Shown here in pieces: positions 8,025 to 17,026 of a stretch of 64,000 bases of DNA (positions are counted from its first letter, which is position 1; each line of letters begins with the position of its first letter). The notes beneath the pieces are model-generated. The model worked only from the letters and a program-made list of their open reading frames with translations. It made no database searches and was not told where the DNA came from. The translations under genes were made by a program, and so were the position numbers. This DNA is from Mucilaginibacter sp. CSA2-8R (lineage in GTDB: Bacteria; Bacteroidota; Bacteroidia; Sphingobacteriales; Sphingobacteriaceae), in the NCBI RefSeq assembly GCF_038806765.1, contig NZ_CP152389.1, positions 1,922,001 through 1,986,000 on the forward strand, given 5' to 3'.

Positions 8025-8576
8025 ATGTCAAATATTGTTCGGTTAGTAATTGCCTGTGTAGTAATGGGTGCGGGCGTTGCCTTATGTGGGTTTGGTTTTT
8101 GGGGATGGGGTATACTGGTGTTTCTAATAGGCGGTTTAATACTGGCTACATACTTCTTTAACGAGAATATGCTGATTGCACAATTTTACCTGCGTAAAGA
8201 AAACTCCGATGAAGCCGAAAAATGGTTATTAAAAATAACCGACTACGAAAAACAGTTATTTAAGGGTCAGCACGGATATTACAACTTATTACTGGGTTTG
8301 ATAGAGTCGCGCAAAGCGCCTTTAAAGTCAGAAAAGTATTTTAAAAAGGCTATTACTTTGGGCATGACCATGTCGCACAACACGGCCCTGGCCAAGTTAA
8401 GCTTAGCAGGTATAGCCATGGCTAAGCGTAACAAACGCGAAGCTCAGCAGTATTTAACTGAGGCCGCTAAAGACGATAAGAATAAGTTACTGGCTGATCA
8501 GATTAAGATGATGAAAGGCCAGATGGCTCAAATGGATAAGCAGCAGGTACAACGTGGCGGTTACCGTAACTTCTAA
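8025..8576 (+). CDS. Membrane-anchored protein with helical repeat-like region, function unknown
   Basis: A 183-residue protein from the ATG at 8025. Two hydrophobic helices lie near the N-terminus (IVRLVIACVVMGAGVALCGF and WGWGILVFLIGGLILATYFF, residues about 4-45). A soluble, helix-rich domain follows, with TPR-like spacing (SDEAEKWLLKITDYEKQLF, SEKYFKKAITLG, AKRNKREAQQYLTEAAK). It ends in a Lys/Gln-rich tail. I recognise the general type from Bacteroidota genomes but not a function; it may be a small scaffold at the inner membrane. Divergent from ung. Confidence 0.75.
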   Translation: MSNIVRLVIACVVMGAGVALCGFGFWGWGILVFLIGGLILATYFFNENMLIAQFYLRKENSDEAEKWLLKITDYEKQLFKGQHGYYNLLLGLIESRKAPLKSEKYFKKAITLGMTMSHNTALAKLSLAGIAMAKRNKREAQQYLTEAAKDDKNKLLADQIKMMKGQMAQMDKQQVQRGGYRNF

Positions 8577-8600
8577 ACCAGCAGGAAAAGAAATAAATTA

Positions 8601-8639
8601 AATAAAGGCTTGAATAGAAATATTCAGGCCTTTATTTTT
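8601..8639. terminator. Bidirectional terminator
   Basis: Arms AAAGGCTTGAATA and TATTCAGGCCTTT form a 13-pair stem with one G-U and a GAAA loop, with A-rich and T-rich flanks. It lies between the convergent genes ending at 8576 (+) and 8632 (-) and overlaps the stop codon of the latter. Confidence 0.8.
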
Positions 8640-8841
8640 CGTCAATGCTGCTAAAATATTCAGGTTCGGTACTGCCAACATAACCGACATCTCTAAAACG
8701 ATCTGTCACAGCTACTTCATCATCAGACGGATTGCAAAACTCAACCATTTTGAGCAAAGAACGGACGAAAGACACGTTAAACTTTTTACGGTCAAGCTTT
8801 ATTAAAAATTCGCGGTCTGTTATTTCCAATGTAGAATTCAT
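8632..8841 (-). CDS. Small protein of unknown function
   Basis: A 69-residue acidic protein beginning NSTLEITDREFLIKLDRKKF and ending DVGYVGSTEPEYFSSIDEK. There is no signal peptide or membrane segment. The pattern EITDREFLIKLDRKKFNVSFVRSLLK looks like a short beta-beta-helix start, similar to small antitoxin-like or regulatory proteins in Bacteroidota, but no partner toxin is adjacent. A separate terminator and clean flanking gaps favour a real gene. Function cannot be assigned. Confidence 0.55.
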   Translation of the reverse strand: MNSTLEITDREFLIKLDRKKFNVSFVRSLLKMVEFCNPSDDEVAVTDRFRDVGYVGSTEPEYFSSIDEK

Positions 8842-9065
8842 AGTTCTATGGTATTTTTATAAAAGTAAATTAGAGATATAAACTTATAATTAGGCTTTCT
8901 TTAAATTTTGGTTAACAACTAAAGGATGCTATAAGTAAAATGGGGCGAAAGCAAACAGTATATCATGCTTGTCTAATTGCATTTATTAAAAAGGGTACTG
9001 TACGATGATTGTAGTTAAACGGTAATTTAACCCCGTAATTTATTTGTCAGATTGTCATGGGCAAC

Positions 9066-9097
9066 TTGTGGCAAGCTATTTGATTATTCTATATTTG
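9066..9097 (+). promoter_or_regulatory. Bacteroidota-type promoter of thioredoxin
   Basis: A perfect -7 box TATATTTG (9090-9097) is preceded by TTG at 9066-9068 with a 21-base spacer. The box ends 22 bases before the trxA ATG, so the leader would be short. This is the clearest promoter in the window and supports assignment to Bacteroidota. Confidence 0.75.
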
Positions 9098-9119
9098 TTA
9101 AAACATAAACATTTAAATC

Positions 9120-9440
9120 ATGGCTGTAGAAATTACTGACGCTAACTTTGAAGAATTAGTGTTAAAATCAGATAAACCAGTATTAGTTGATTTTTGGGCA
9201 GAATGGTGTGGCCCATGTCGTATGGTAGGTCCGGTGGTTGAAGAAATCGCTAAAGAATATGATGGCCAGGCTATTGTTGGAAAAGTAAACGTTGATAACA
9301 ATCCCGGCGTATCTATGAAGTTCGGTATCCGTAACATTCCTGCACTTTTATTCTTCAAAGACGGTCAGATTGTAGATAAACAAATTGGTGCAGTGCCAAA
9401 GTCAGTGTTAACCGAAAAGTTAGTTAAACAACTGGCCTAA
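9120..9440 (+). CDS. trxA: Thioredoxin
   Basis: A 106-residue cytoplasmic thioredoxin with active site WAEWCGPCRM (Cys30 and Cys33), the buried Asp in VLVDFWA and the cis-proline in NIPALLFF. Length and motifs are standard. It reduces protein disulfides, using electrons from a true thioredoxin reductase; the flavoprotein at 3219-4880 is not an obvious candidate because it lacks the CxxC. A promoter precedes the gene and a terminator follows, so it is monocistronic. Confidence 0.97.
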   Translation: MAVEITDANFEELVLKSDKPVLVDFWAEWCGPCRMVGPVVEEIAKEYDGQAIVGKVNVDNNPGVSMKFGIRNIPALLFFKDGQIVDKQIGAVPKSVLTEKLVKQLA

Positions 9441-9461
9441 GGCTTGCCAATAAAAATGGTA

Positions 9462-9498
9462 AAAGAGCGTTATCGGTTTCGGTAGCGCTTTTTTTATT
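9462..9498 (+). terminator. Terminator after trxA
   Basis: Arms AAAGAGCGTTATC and GGTAGCGCTTTTT pair with G-U wobbles and a short loop, followed by a T-run. It separates trxA from the DUF58 gene that begins at 9514. Confidence 0.75.
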
Positions 9499-9513
9499 TT
9501 ACATTAGCACCCA

Positions 9514-10434
9514 ATGGCCCAGTTAAACACTAATCAGGACATACGCCAGCTGGCTAACCTCGAGTTGCTGGCCCGGCAGGTGGTTGAAGGTTTTATTACC
9601 GGGTTGCATCAAAGTCCCTTCCATGGCTTTTCTGTAGAGTTTGCTGAGCACCGTTTATATAACAACGGCGAATCGGTTAAAAACATTGACTGGAAGCTCT
9701 TCGCCAAAACAGACAAGTTGTTTGTTAAACAGTTTGAAGAAGAAACCAATCTGCGATGTTATCTTTTGCTTGACACTTCATCCTCCATGAACTATCCGCA
9801 AAAGGGGATGAGTAAGCTGCAGTTTTCGGTATATGCCATAGCGTCACTGATGTATTTATTCAAAAAACAACGTGATGCATTTGGCTTAGGGCTATTTTCA
9901 GAAGCAATTGATTGGCTTAGTGCCGCCCGCTCCACCTCAACGCATCTGTTTTATTTGTTTGCTGAGCTGGATAAGGCCTATCATCAGCCTAAAAGTAATG
10001 CACATACTAATTTGAGCAACGTCATCCACCATATTGCTGAAGAGGTGCATCAGCGCTCGATGATCATCATTTTTAGTGATATGCTGGAAAATAGTATGAA
10101 CGCCGAAAAAACACAAGCGTTGTTTGCCGCTCTGCAGCACTTACGTTATAACAAGCACGAGGTTATTATTTTTAATGTGAACGACCGGCAGCACGAGGTT
10201 GACTTTAGTTTTGACAACCGCCCGCACCACTTTATTGATATGGAAAGTGGCGAAGAAGTAAAGGTACATCCGGGCCGGGTACGCGAAAGCTACCAGTCGG
10301 CACTGCAGCAATACCGCCACGAGTTAGAATTGAAATGTGCACAATATCAGGTAGAGTTGGTGGATGCCAGTCTGCATGATGGTTATAACAATCTGCTCAG
10401 AGCTTATTTAGTGAAACGCAACAAGGTAATTTAA
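9514..10434 (+). CDS. DUF58-domain protein (vWA-like)
   Basis: A 306-residue soluble protein of the DUF58 family. The typical opening is LELLARQVVEGFITGLHQSPFHGFSVEFAEHRLYNNGE, then the signature KNIDWKLFAKTDKLFVKQFEEE. A von Willebrand A-like fold follows with the MIDAS-like DTSSSM (about residues 88-93). DUF58 proteins usually accompany a MoxR-type AAA ATPase and BatA/BatB genes; none is adjacent here, which is somewhat unusual. Presumed role is in envelope or chaperone-like complex assembly, by family association only. Confidence 0.85.
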   Translation: MAQLNTNQDIRQLANLELLARQVVEGFITGLHQSPFHGFSVEFAEHRLYNNGESVKNIDWKLFAKTDKLFVKQFEEETNLRCYLLLDTSSSMNYPQKGMSKLQFSVYAIASLMYLFKKQRDAFGLGLFSEAIDWLSAARSTSTHLFYLFAELDKAYHQPKSNAHTNLSNVIHHIAEEVHQRSMIIIFSDMLENSMNAEKTQALFAALQHLRYNKHEVIIFNVNDRQHEVDFSFDNRPHHFIDMESGEEVKVHPGRVRESYQSALQQYRHELELKCAQYQVELVDASLHDGYNNLLRAYLVKRNKVI

Positions 10435-10562
10435 TTTGTGTCGATTATACAATTTGCCTTACTAATAATTATACAATGGCAAAATAGTTGCCAATTAACC
10501 ACGAATATCAAAAATATAAAACTATAGGCCCGTATAATTTGTGTACAATAGGATTCATTAGA

Positions 10563-10603
10563 TTTATCAGTTGACATCAATTTTTATACAGCATACTGAT
10601 AAA
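10563..10603 (+). promoter_or_regulatory. Inverted repeat upstream of GH130, possible operator
   Basis: TTTATCAGT (10563-10571) and ACTGATAAA (10595-10603) form a perfect 9-base inverted repeat with a 23-base spacer, 35 bases before the GH130 start. It may bind a dimeric regulator or be chance in an AT-rich gap of 204 bases. The same gap holds two copies of ATTATACAAT. Confidence 0.35.
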
Positions 10604-10638
10604 TTTAGCTGATACTAAATATAACTATTAATTCCCGT

Positions 10639-12105
10639 ATGAGACTTTCTATCGAGCGTAAAGCTGTAAAAGTAAATCCTGATTCAAAGCGCGTTATTGC
10701 CCGATTTTTCTTTAATGGTAACGAGCGGTCAAAAGAAGTGATACAGCGCGTAATGGCTGTTGATGAAGATAAAGTATTCGGCCTTATTTCGCCATTACTA
10801 CAGGAGTACTCTTCCAGGCATCGAAACATAACCCGCGTACTTAATCGCCACTGTGCTAAGTTGAAAGACTTATTTGACGAGTTGGGTATCGATTTTGATG
10901 CGCTCTCTGTTTATCGTAAGTTACTGATCGGCTCTTACTTTACACATGAGTACTCTATCGAGTCTGCCGCGTTTTTTAACCCATCAATAATAGATGACCC
11001 TGATCAAAGCGATTTGGAAGAGGGCGAACGCCGCGTGATTATGAGCTTCAGAGCAGTAGGTGAGGGGCACATTTCGTCTATCACTTTCCGCCGTGCTTTA
11101 TTTGATAAATACAACAACATTACTGTACTACCGGCCGGTAACTACATTGACGAGGCCGAAATTGTACGTAATGCGGTTTATAATAAAAAGCTGTTTTTTG
11201 AGAAAGCAGTTACTACCCAGATTAATATCGATGTATTAAGAGAACTGGAAGAAAAGCTTGACCATCATTTTGAATATTCGAACCTGCGTCGACTGATTCT
11301 GGACTCCCAAAAGCTGCACGAAGATGGTTTGACTAAACTGGAATACGACAAAGTGCTTTGGCTGGCCGATTCTTATTACGAAATTGTATTCTCTCTGGAT
11401 ACTGATATATCCGATCGTGTCATTTTCCCGATTTCTGAGTACGAGCGTAAAGGCATCGAGGATGCCCGTTTTGTTAAGTTTATTAACGAAGACGGCAGCT
11501 GGTCATATTACGCAACTTATACAGCTTATGATGGTGCCTTAATTATGCCTAAGCTGTTGCAGACCAATGATTTTATTAACTTCCGTATTATGCCGCTGTA
11601 CGGTGCTGGTTCGCAAAATAAAAACCTGGCACTGTTCCCGCGTAAAATCAATGGTAAGTATGTAATGATGTCGCGTATTGATGGCTGCAATAACTACATC
11701 ATGTATTCAGACAAGATTAACATCTGGGAAGATCCCCAACTGTTACAAAAACCAAAATTTAGCTGGGAATTCATCCAGATTGGTAACTGTGGTTCGCCTA
11801 TAGAAACCGAGGACGGCTGGTTGGTGATAACCCATGGTGTGGGGCCAATGCGTAAATATGTGCTGGGTGCCAGCTTACTTAAATTGGACGATCCGGGCGT
11901 TGAGATTGGCCGCTTAAAAGAGCCGTTGCTTATTCCGAACAGCGACGAGCGCGAGGGCTATGTACCAAACGTAATTTACTCTTGCGGTTCGATAGTGCAT
12001 AACGACAAACTGATTATCCCTTATGGTTTATCAGATTACTCTTCTTCATTTGCTGAGGTTAATTTGAAAACCTTGCTCAATCAACTGAAAGAGGATGGCA
12101 TTTAA
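10639..12105 (+). CDS. Glycoside hydrolase family 130 (mannoside phosphorylase-like)
   Basis: A 488-residue GH130-type protein. These enzymes phosphorolyse or hydrolyse beta-mannosides through a five-bladed propeller. Recognisable stretches are VIFPISEYERKGIEDARFVKF with the conserved GxEDxR-like core, YATYTAYDGALIMPKLLQT, KNLALFPRKINGKYVMMSRID, and ETEDGWLVITHGVGPMRKY in the C-terminal half; an N-terminal helical extension of about 200 residues is typical of one Bacteroidota subgroup. No signal peptide, so cytoplasmic. It is convergent with two glycosyltransferase genes at 12183-15466, suggesting a shared mannose-containing storage or protective glycan. The subfamily and exact substrate are not determined. 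Confidence 0.85.
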   Translation: MRLSIERKAVKVNPDSKRVIARFFFNGNERSKEVIQRVMAVDEDKVFGLISPLLQEYSSRHRNITRVLNRHCAKLKDLFDELGIDFDALSVYRKLLIGSYFTHEYSIESAAFFNPSIIDDPDQSDLEEGERRVIMSFRAVGEGHISSITFRRALFDKYNNITVLPAGNYIDEAEIVRNAVYNKKLFFEKAVTTQINIDVLRELEEKLDHHFEYSNLRRLILDSQKLHEDGLTKLEYDKVLWLADSYYEIVFSLDTDISDRVIFPISEYERKGIEDARFVKFINEDGSWSYYATYTAYDGALIMPKLLQTNDFINFRIMPLYGAGSQNKNLALFPRKINGKYVMMSRIDGCNNYIMYSDKINIWEDPQLLQKPKFSWEFIQIGNCGSPIETEDGWLVITHGVGPMRKYVLGASLLKLDDPGVEIGRLKEPLLIPNSDEREGYVPNVIYSCGSIVHNDKLIIPYGLSDYSSSFAEVNLKTLLNQLKEDGI

Positions 12106-12119
12106 GCTATTAAAGGTAT

Positions 12120-12164
12120 AAAAGCAGAAAGGGCTTGCCAGTTTGGCAAGCCCTTTCTGCTTTT
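12120..12164. terminator. Strong bidirectional terminator
   Basis: A perfect 21-base inverted repeat (arms 12120-12140 and 12144-12164) with a GTT loop and A/T runs at both ends. It serves both the GH130 gene and the convergent glycosyltransferase operon. Confidence 0.9.
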
Positions 12165-12182
12165 AATGATTATCTTATTTAG

Positions 12183-13190
12183 TTACGTAAGAATTTGCTG
12201 ATAAAGGCGATAGTAATCGTCTACCATTTTCTCGCTGGAGAAATTCGCTTTAGCCCAATCATGGCAGTTTTGACGATTAATATGGTTGAGGCTTGATACA
12301 GCGTCAGCAGCCTCATCAATAGTATTTACCAAAAAGCCTGTTTCTTGATCCTTAATCAATTCAGGCATCGATCCTCTATTAAAAGCGATTACCGGTGTTC
12401 CGCACAGCATAGCTTCGGCTACACTCATGCCAAAAGGCTCATTAAAATTAATAGGATGGAGCAATGCAGCGGCCTTGCCTAACAATTCCTGCCTTTTTTC
12501 CGGTCCTGCATGGCCTACATATACAATTTGCTCGTTGTCAATAAACGGTTCTACCTTTTCTCGATAGTAGTTAGCATCCTGAATAATGCCTGCAATCAAT
12601 AACTTACGGTTGGTTTGCTTCGCAATTTGGATAGCCTCAGCTGCCCCCTTATCATGATGAATACGGCCAAAGTAAATTAGGTAATCATCCGGCTGAGCAT
12701 TAAAAGCGAATTCATTAACATTTAATCCGTTATATACGGTAGCCAAATAATCTAAGTCGGTACTGCGATCGGCATTACTGATTGACACATAATGCGATGT
12801 TGCGTTATACTTTTTATACACCGGGATTATCCGCGGCGACGAAAAACCGTGTATCGTAGTAATTACCGGCGTTTTAATCAATCCCGAATACGTAAGCGGT
12901 AAAAAGTCAAAATTATTATGAATCAAATCAAACTGGTCAGCCTTTTCCATCAGGTTACTGATGTGCAGGCATTCTAACACTTTGGCATCCTGCGTCCGGT
13001 CTTCTTCATAGCCGGTAGCACAAACTGATTCCAGTTTGCCCTGCGTCAAAGAATCGCCGGTGGCAAACAAGGTGACTTCCGCCCCCTTATTTACCATTCC
13101 TTCAGCAATATTTGATGCTACCTGTTCCCATGGCCCATAGTGCCTGGGCGGTGTGCGCCAGGCAACGGGCGAAAGTACGGCAACCCTCAT
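12183..13190 (-). CDS. Glycosyltransferase family 4
   Basis: A 335-residue GT-B enzyme, starting at the ATG at 13190 (MRVAVLSPVAWRTPPRHYG). This start overlaps the TAA of the upstream gene as TAATG; a TTG two codons earlier is less likely. The N-terminal domain has HYGPWEQVASNIAEGM and the acceptor-side DLIHNNFDF; the C-terminal donor domain has YFGRIHHDKG and the GT4 signature PFGMSVAEAMLCGTPVIAFNRGSMPELI (about residues 255-285). The donor sugar is unknown. Translational coupling to the 758-residue glycosyltransferase means the two work together. Confidence 0.9.
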   Translation of the reverse strand: MRVAVLSPVAWRTPPRHYGPWEQVASNIAEGMVNKGAEVTLFATGDSLTQGKLESVCATGYEEDRTQDAKVLECLHISNLMEKADQFDLIHNNFDFLPLTYSGLIKTPVITTIHGFSSPRIIPVYKKYNATSHYVSISNADRSTDLDYLATVYNGLNVNEFAFNAQPDDYLIYFGRIHHDKGAAEAIQIAKQTNRKLLIAGIIQDANYYREKVEPFIDNEQIVYVGHAGPEKRQELLGKAAALLHPINFNEPFGMSVAEAMLCGTPVIAFNRGSMPELIKDQETGFLVNTIDEAADAVSSLNHINRQNCHDWAKANFSSEKMVDDYYRLYQQILT

Positions 13191-15466
13191 TAACAAATCT
13201 CTACTTTCTGTCCAACTTTGTTATACTCGTACTCCAACTCAAATGCTTTCAACACAGTTAAATGCGAAATCATGTAAGCTAATGTACTTTCTGCACCCTG
13301 ATTACGGTTAATACCAGTAGGCATCAAACCATCGCAGCATCCTTTAGTTTCATGGTCGTATAACGGCGCACGCAGTGTGTTTTCACCCAAAAACCATTTG
13401 TAGCTCAAGAACAACTTCTCGATATATTCCGGTTGACGCAGGGTTTCATACGCCTGGAAGTGCATTAGCACCATGGCCATAGTCTCGATAGCCTGTTGAT
13501 CAAAAGTTGGGAAGGTACCACCACGGTAATACCAGCCGTCATTTCCAATCGGACTTAAGTAACCGTTAGAAAGCGTTAGTTTATCTAAAAATGCCATTGA
13601 CTCTAAGGCAATCTCTTTAACTCTTTCGTTGCTTGTTATCTCATATGAGTGTAACAGTGCTAACGGTAAGATGGCATTATCGTAAGTCATCACTTCCTCA
13701 AACCAATGCCAGTCGGCAGATGACGTTTTATCGTAGGCATCGATTAATGGCTGAGTCATTCGCACCAGCTCGTTAACCATACCTTCGTCTGTAGGGATAG
13801 CTTTCAGGTACAGAGAAATACCGATAACGGTATTAGCCATTCCTCTGATGTGTGTTAACGTTTTAAAGTGCGGGAACGAGCGGTGGAACAGCTCCATGGC
13901 AAACTCGCGGTAAGAGTTATGTGCTGCGCAACCAATTAAGTATCCAAGTGCCCAAATAGTGCGGCCAAATGAATCCTCAGAACCTACTTCATCTAAATAA
14001 CGGCGATCAAAGCTCAAGAAGTTGCGGAAGTTACCATCATCAGTCTGCATATAGTGTATGTAGCTTAAATAGATAGGCAGCAACTTAAATGCTTCAGGGC
14101 TTTTATTGCGTTGGTAGGCCATCAGGGCCATAATTAATGCGCGGGCATTATCATCCAGGCAGTATCCCTCTTTTAAATTGGGTATACCAAACTTAGCATG
14201 TTGTACTATACCTGTATCGTCAGTTAAGCGTAGCACGTGTGCCAGATTGAAAGCCGGCATAATTTCAGGGTCAACAATACTGTTACGTAAAATTTTATCT
14301 CTAAAATCATGACGACCGCAAGATTCTTGTGCTACTCTAATATACTCAGAGCCTACTACAGGCCAACGCAGGTGTAAACCGTATTCGTATGCGTTCTCTT
14401 TAATTTCGTGCAGTTTGTCTTCGTTGTCAAGTAAATCATTTACAGTTTCAGCCAAAGATTCGGCATCTTTAAAATCGAATAAGCGGCCGCGGTTATTATC
14501 TAGTAACTCGGTTGCGTGCCAGTATGGTGTAGATACTACCGCTGCGCCCGAGCCTACGGCATAAGATAAGGTACCGCTTGTAATTTGAGCTTCGTTAAGG
14601 TAAGGTGTAACATAAACCGTAGCTGCTGTTAAATAGTTAATCAATTCCTCTTCGGTTACAAATTTGTTGATGAACGTAAGGTTATTTGATACTTTTAATT
14701 GAACAGCCAGCGATTTCAAATATTCCCGATACTCTTCGCCAGAGTGCTTTACCACGCCTGGATGGGTATTACCTAACACCACATACATTACGTCGGGGTG
14801 CTTGGCAACTATTTTAGGTAATGCCTTTACTACTACCTCTAAACCTTTATTACGGCTAATTAAACCGAAGGTAAGCAGCACCTTTTTGTTTTTGAATGAG
14901 CTGATGCTTTTAACCGGGTTAACTTCCGGCTGCTCCAGGTCAGGTACACCATGCTCAATAATCTGAATTTTTTCGAGAGGGATTTCGTAAATCGTAGTTA
15001 AGAATTCTACCGCTCTTTTACTCATCACCACAATTTTTGACGATTGTTCGGCAATTTCCCTAACAATGATGCGCTGTACATAACTTGGTTCGCGCAATAC
15101 GGTATGTAAAATGGAGATAAGTGGCTTTTCCAAACGGTTTAACAGCGGCAAGATGTAAATACCGCTTTCGCCTCCGTAAATGCCAAATTCGTGTTCTAAG
15201 ATGCAAACATCGGCTTCGCTGGTGTTGATGTAATTGGCAGCTCTGATATAATCTTTCTGGTGGTTTTGCCGTATCACGTACTTAACCTCCTGCGGATACT
15301 CATATTCTTGCAAATCAACCGTGTCGTTTACGGCTACTACAAAACCACCTTCAGAAAGAGTTTTCCGGTTTGGGTAGTTAGCGTTAATAGCACGCATCAG
15401 GCTTTGGTTAAATGTTGCAATTCCGCATTCGCGGGGCGGATAGGTGGAGATGTAGGCAATTTTCAT
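13190..15466 (-). CDS. Glycosyltransferase family 4 fused to an (alpha/alpha)6-type domain
   Basis: A 758-residue two-domain protein. Residues 1-380 are a GT4 glycosyltransferase (start AYISTYPPRECGIATFNQSL, a glycogen-synthase-like N-terminus; donor site LTFGLISRNKGLEVVVKAL and NEAQITSGTLSYAVGSGAAVVSTPYWHA). Residues about 400-745 look like a helical toroid with GYCLDDNARALIMALMAYQ, SEDSFGRTIWALGYLIG, ADWHWFEEVMTYDNAILPLALLHSYE and FPTFDQQAIETMAM, the arrangement seen in (alpha/alpha)6 glycosidases or epimerases. It overlaps the second GT4 gene by one base and faces a GH130 gene. Likely builds or edits a mannose-type oligosaccharide; the role of the C-terminal domain is inferred only. Confidence 0.85.
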   Translation of the reverse strand: MKIAYISTYPPRECGIATFNQSLMRAINANYPNRKTLSEGGFVVAVNDTVDLQEYEYPQEVKYVIRQNHQKDYIRAANYINTSEADVCILEHEFGIYGGESGIYILPLLNRLEKPLISILHTVLREPSYVQRIIVREIAEQSSKIVVMSKRAVEFLTTIYEIPLEKIQIIEHGVPDLEQPEVNPVKSISSFKNKKVLLTFGLISRNKGLEVVVKALPKIVAKHPDVMYVVLGNTHPGVVKHSGEEYREYLKSLAVQLKVSNNLTFINKFVTEEELINYLTAATVYVTPYLNEAQITSGTLSYAVGSGAAVVSTPYWHATELLDNNRGRLFDFKDAESLAETVNDLLDNEDKLHEIKENAYEYGLHLRWPVVGSEYIRVAQESCGRHDFRDKILRNSIVDPEIMPAFNLAHVLRLTDDTGIVQHAKFGIPNLKEGYCLDDNARALIMALMAYQRNKSPEAFKLLPIYLSYIHYMQTDDGNFRNFLSFDRRYLDEVGSEDSFGRTIWALGYLIGCAAHNSYREFAMELFHRSFPHFKTLTHIRGMANTVIGISLYLKAIPTDEGMVNELVRMTQPLIDAYDKTSSADWHWFEEVMTYDNAILPLALLHSYEITSNERVKEIALESMAFLDKLTLSNGYLSPIGNDGWYYRGGTFPTFDQQAIETMAMVLMHFQAYETLRQPEYIEKLFLSYKWFLGENTLRAPLYDHETKGCCDGLMPTGINRNQGAESTLAYMISHLTVLKAFELEYEYNKVGQKVEIC

Positions 15467-15774
15467 TTTTTTAATATATAATAGGAGATGGTATATAATA
15501 TTGTTAAAGTTAGAACGGATAAGATAACACTTTTAATACACATAGGTGCATACTAATTAGAACACTTCAATTCGTAAACACGCCTTTTGGCCACATTGTT
15601 CTAGATCTGTATCAAATCTTGACGTTTAGTACATAAACCATACCAAATAAAACTGAAAAAGGTGTTTTGAATACACTAAGCATGGTCAGTACAGGGCATC
15701 CGCGACTTATCAAAAAGTTATCAATATAGCCCTGTCACATTAAGAACATAGGAATATAAATTTCAGTTGCTTTG
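15467..15774. other. Intergenic stretch, no gene seen
   Basis: About 308 bases, AT-rich, between the start of the glycosyltransferase operon and the 3' end of the aminotransferase gene. It should hold the leftward promoter for the glycosyltransferases, but no clear CAAAnnTA box (the -7 motif on this strand) is visible at usable spacing. No reading frame or repeat of note. Confidence 0.6.
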
Positions 15775-16962
15775 TTATAGCGATTTATTAACAGCCCTTA
15801 ATATGACCTCGCAGGCATGGTTTATCTGCTCTTTGGTTATAATTAACGGTGGCGCGATACGCATGGCATTACTGCAATGTAAAAACCAATCGGTTATTAC
15901 GCCTTGCGCTATACAATCGTCTATAATTCTCTTGTTCAATTCAAAAGATTCAAACTCTACGGCAAGCATTAAGCCTTTGCCTCGTATGGCTTTAATGGCT
16001 GGATGCACTAAAAGCTGCTTGATAAGCGCTTCTTTATTTGGTACCTCATTAATAAAGCCATTGTTTAACAAGACGTTTAACGATGCAAGGCCCGAGGCAC
16101 AACATACCGGATGCCCGCCAAACGTAGTGATATGTCCTAAAATCGGATTGTTTTTAAGAGCACCCATAATGTTGGTTGAGGCAATAAAGGCACCTAAAGG
16201 CATACCCCCACCTAAAGCCTTACCCAAAACCAGTATGTCGGGTACAATACTAAAATGCTCAAAGGCAAACAGTTTTCCGGTACGGCCAAACGCAGTTTGG
16301 TTTTCGTCTAATATGAGCATGGTACCGGTTTCGGTACACCGTTGGCGTAAAGCCTGCATATACGCTACATCAGGTACGCGGATGCCGGCTTCGCCTTGTA
16401 TTGTTTCAACTACTACGCAAGCCGTGTCTTTATTAATGTTGTGTAAATCGTTGGAGTCATTAAATTGAATAAAACTTATACCTGGTAATAGTGGGCGGTA
16501 GGCCTGTTTAAATTCCTCATTACCCATTATGCTCAGTGCTCCCTGGGTACTGCCATGGTAAGAGTTATGGCAGGCAATCATATGCTGGCGGCCGGTGTAA
16601 CGTTTAGCTAATTTCATGGCGCCCTCAATACCTTCAGCACCCGAGTTAGTAAAGTAAACAGATTGTAGCTGAGCTGGCAGAAGTGAAGTGAGTTTTTCGG
16701 CAAAGCGCACTTGCGGCGTTTGTACATATTCGCCATACACCATCAGGTGCATGTATTTATCTAACTGTTGCTTAATAGCGCTAATTACCTCCGGGTGATT
16801 GTGCCCAATGTTGCTTACGCCAATACCCGAAATTAAATCCATATTGGCGTTGCCTGCTACATCATACATATACACGCCCTCCGCACGTTCAAACTCTAGC
16901 ATTAGCGGGAAATCAGTAGTTTGTGCGTTGTTGGCTAAGAATAATTGACGTAGGCTTAACAT
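15775..16962 (-). CDS. Class III PLP-dependent aminotransferase (acetylornithine/omega-amino acid type)
   Basis: A 395-residue fold-type I aminotransferase. Visible are the phosphate-binding TNSGAEGIEGAMKLAKRYTGR (about 105-125), the PLP-ring Asp219 in LILDENQTAFGRTGK and Lys248 in VLGKALGGGMPLGAF. The motif normally reads DEVQTGFGRTG or DEIQ; here it is DENQTAFGRTG, a change next to the PLP pocket. Whether it transaminates ornithine, lysine, GABA or another amine cannot be told. It is transcribed alone, with terminators upstream and a gap downstream. Confidence 0.85.
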   Translation of the reverse strand: MLSLRQLFLANNAQTTDFPLMLEFERAEGVYMYDVAGNANMDLISGIGVSNIGHNHPEVISAIKQQLDKYMHLMVYGEYVQTPQVRFAEKLTSLLPAQLQSVYFTNSGAEGIEGAMKLAKRYTGRQHMIACHNSYHGSTQGALSIMGNEEFKQAYRPLLPGISFIQFNDSNDLHNINKDTACVVVETIQGEAGIRVPDVAYMQALRQRCTETGTMLILDENQTAFGRTGKLFAFEHFSIVPDILVLGKALGGGMPLGAFIASTNIMGALKNNPILGHITTFGGHPVCCASGLASLNVLLNNGFINEVPNKEALIKQLLVHPAIKAIRGKGLMLAVEFESFELNKRIIDDCIAQGVITDWFLHCSNAMRIAPPLIITKEQINHACEVILRAVNKSL

Positions 16963-16976
16963 GGCTCAAAAATAAC

Positions 16977-17006
16977 AAAGGCCCGACAGTTTAATGTCAG
17001 GCCTTT
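16977..17006 (-). terminator. Terminator of the sigma-factor operon
   Basis: Arms AAAGGCCCGACA and TGTCAGGCCTTT pair with one mismatch around a six-base loop, followed on the minus strand by T-rich sequence. It lies just past the stop at 17027 and before the aminotransferase start. Confidence 0.7.
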
Positions 17007-17026
17007 ATTATTTTATGTAATAGCGG

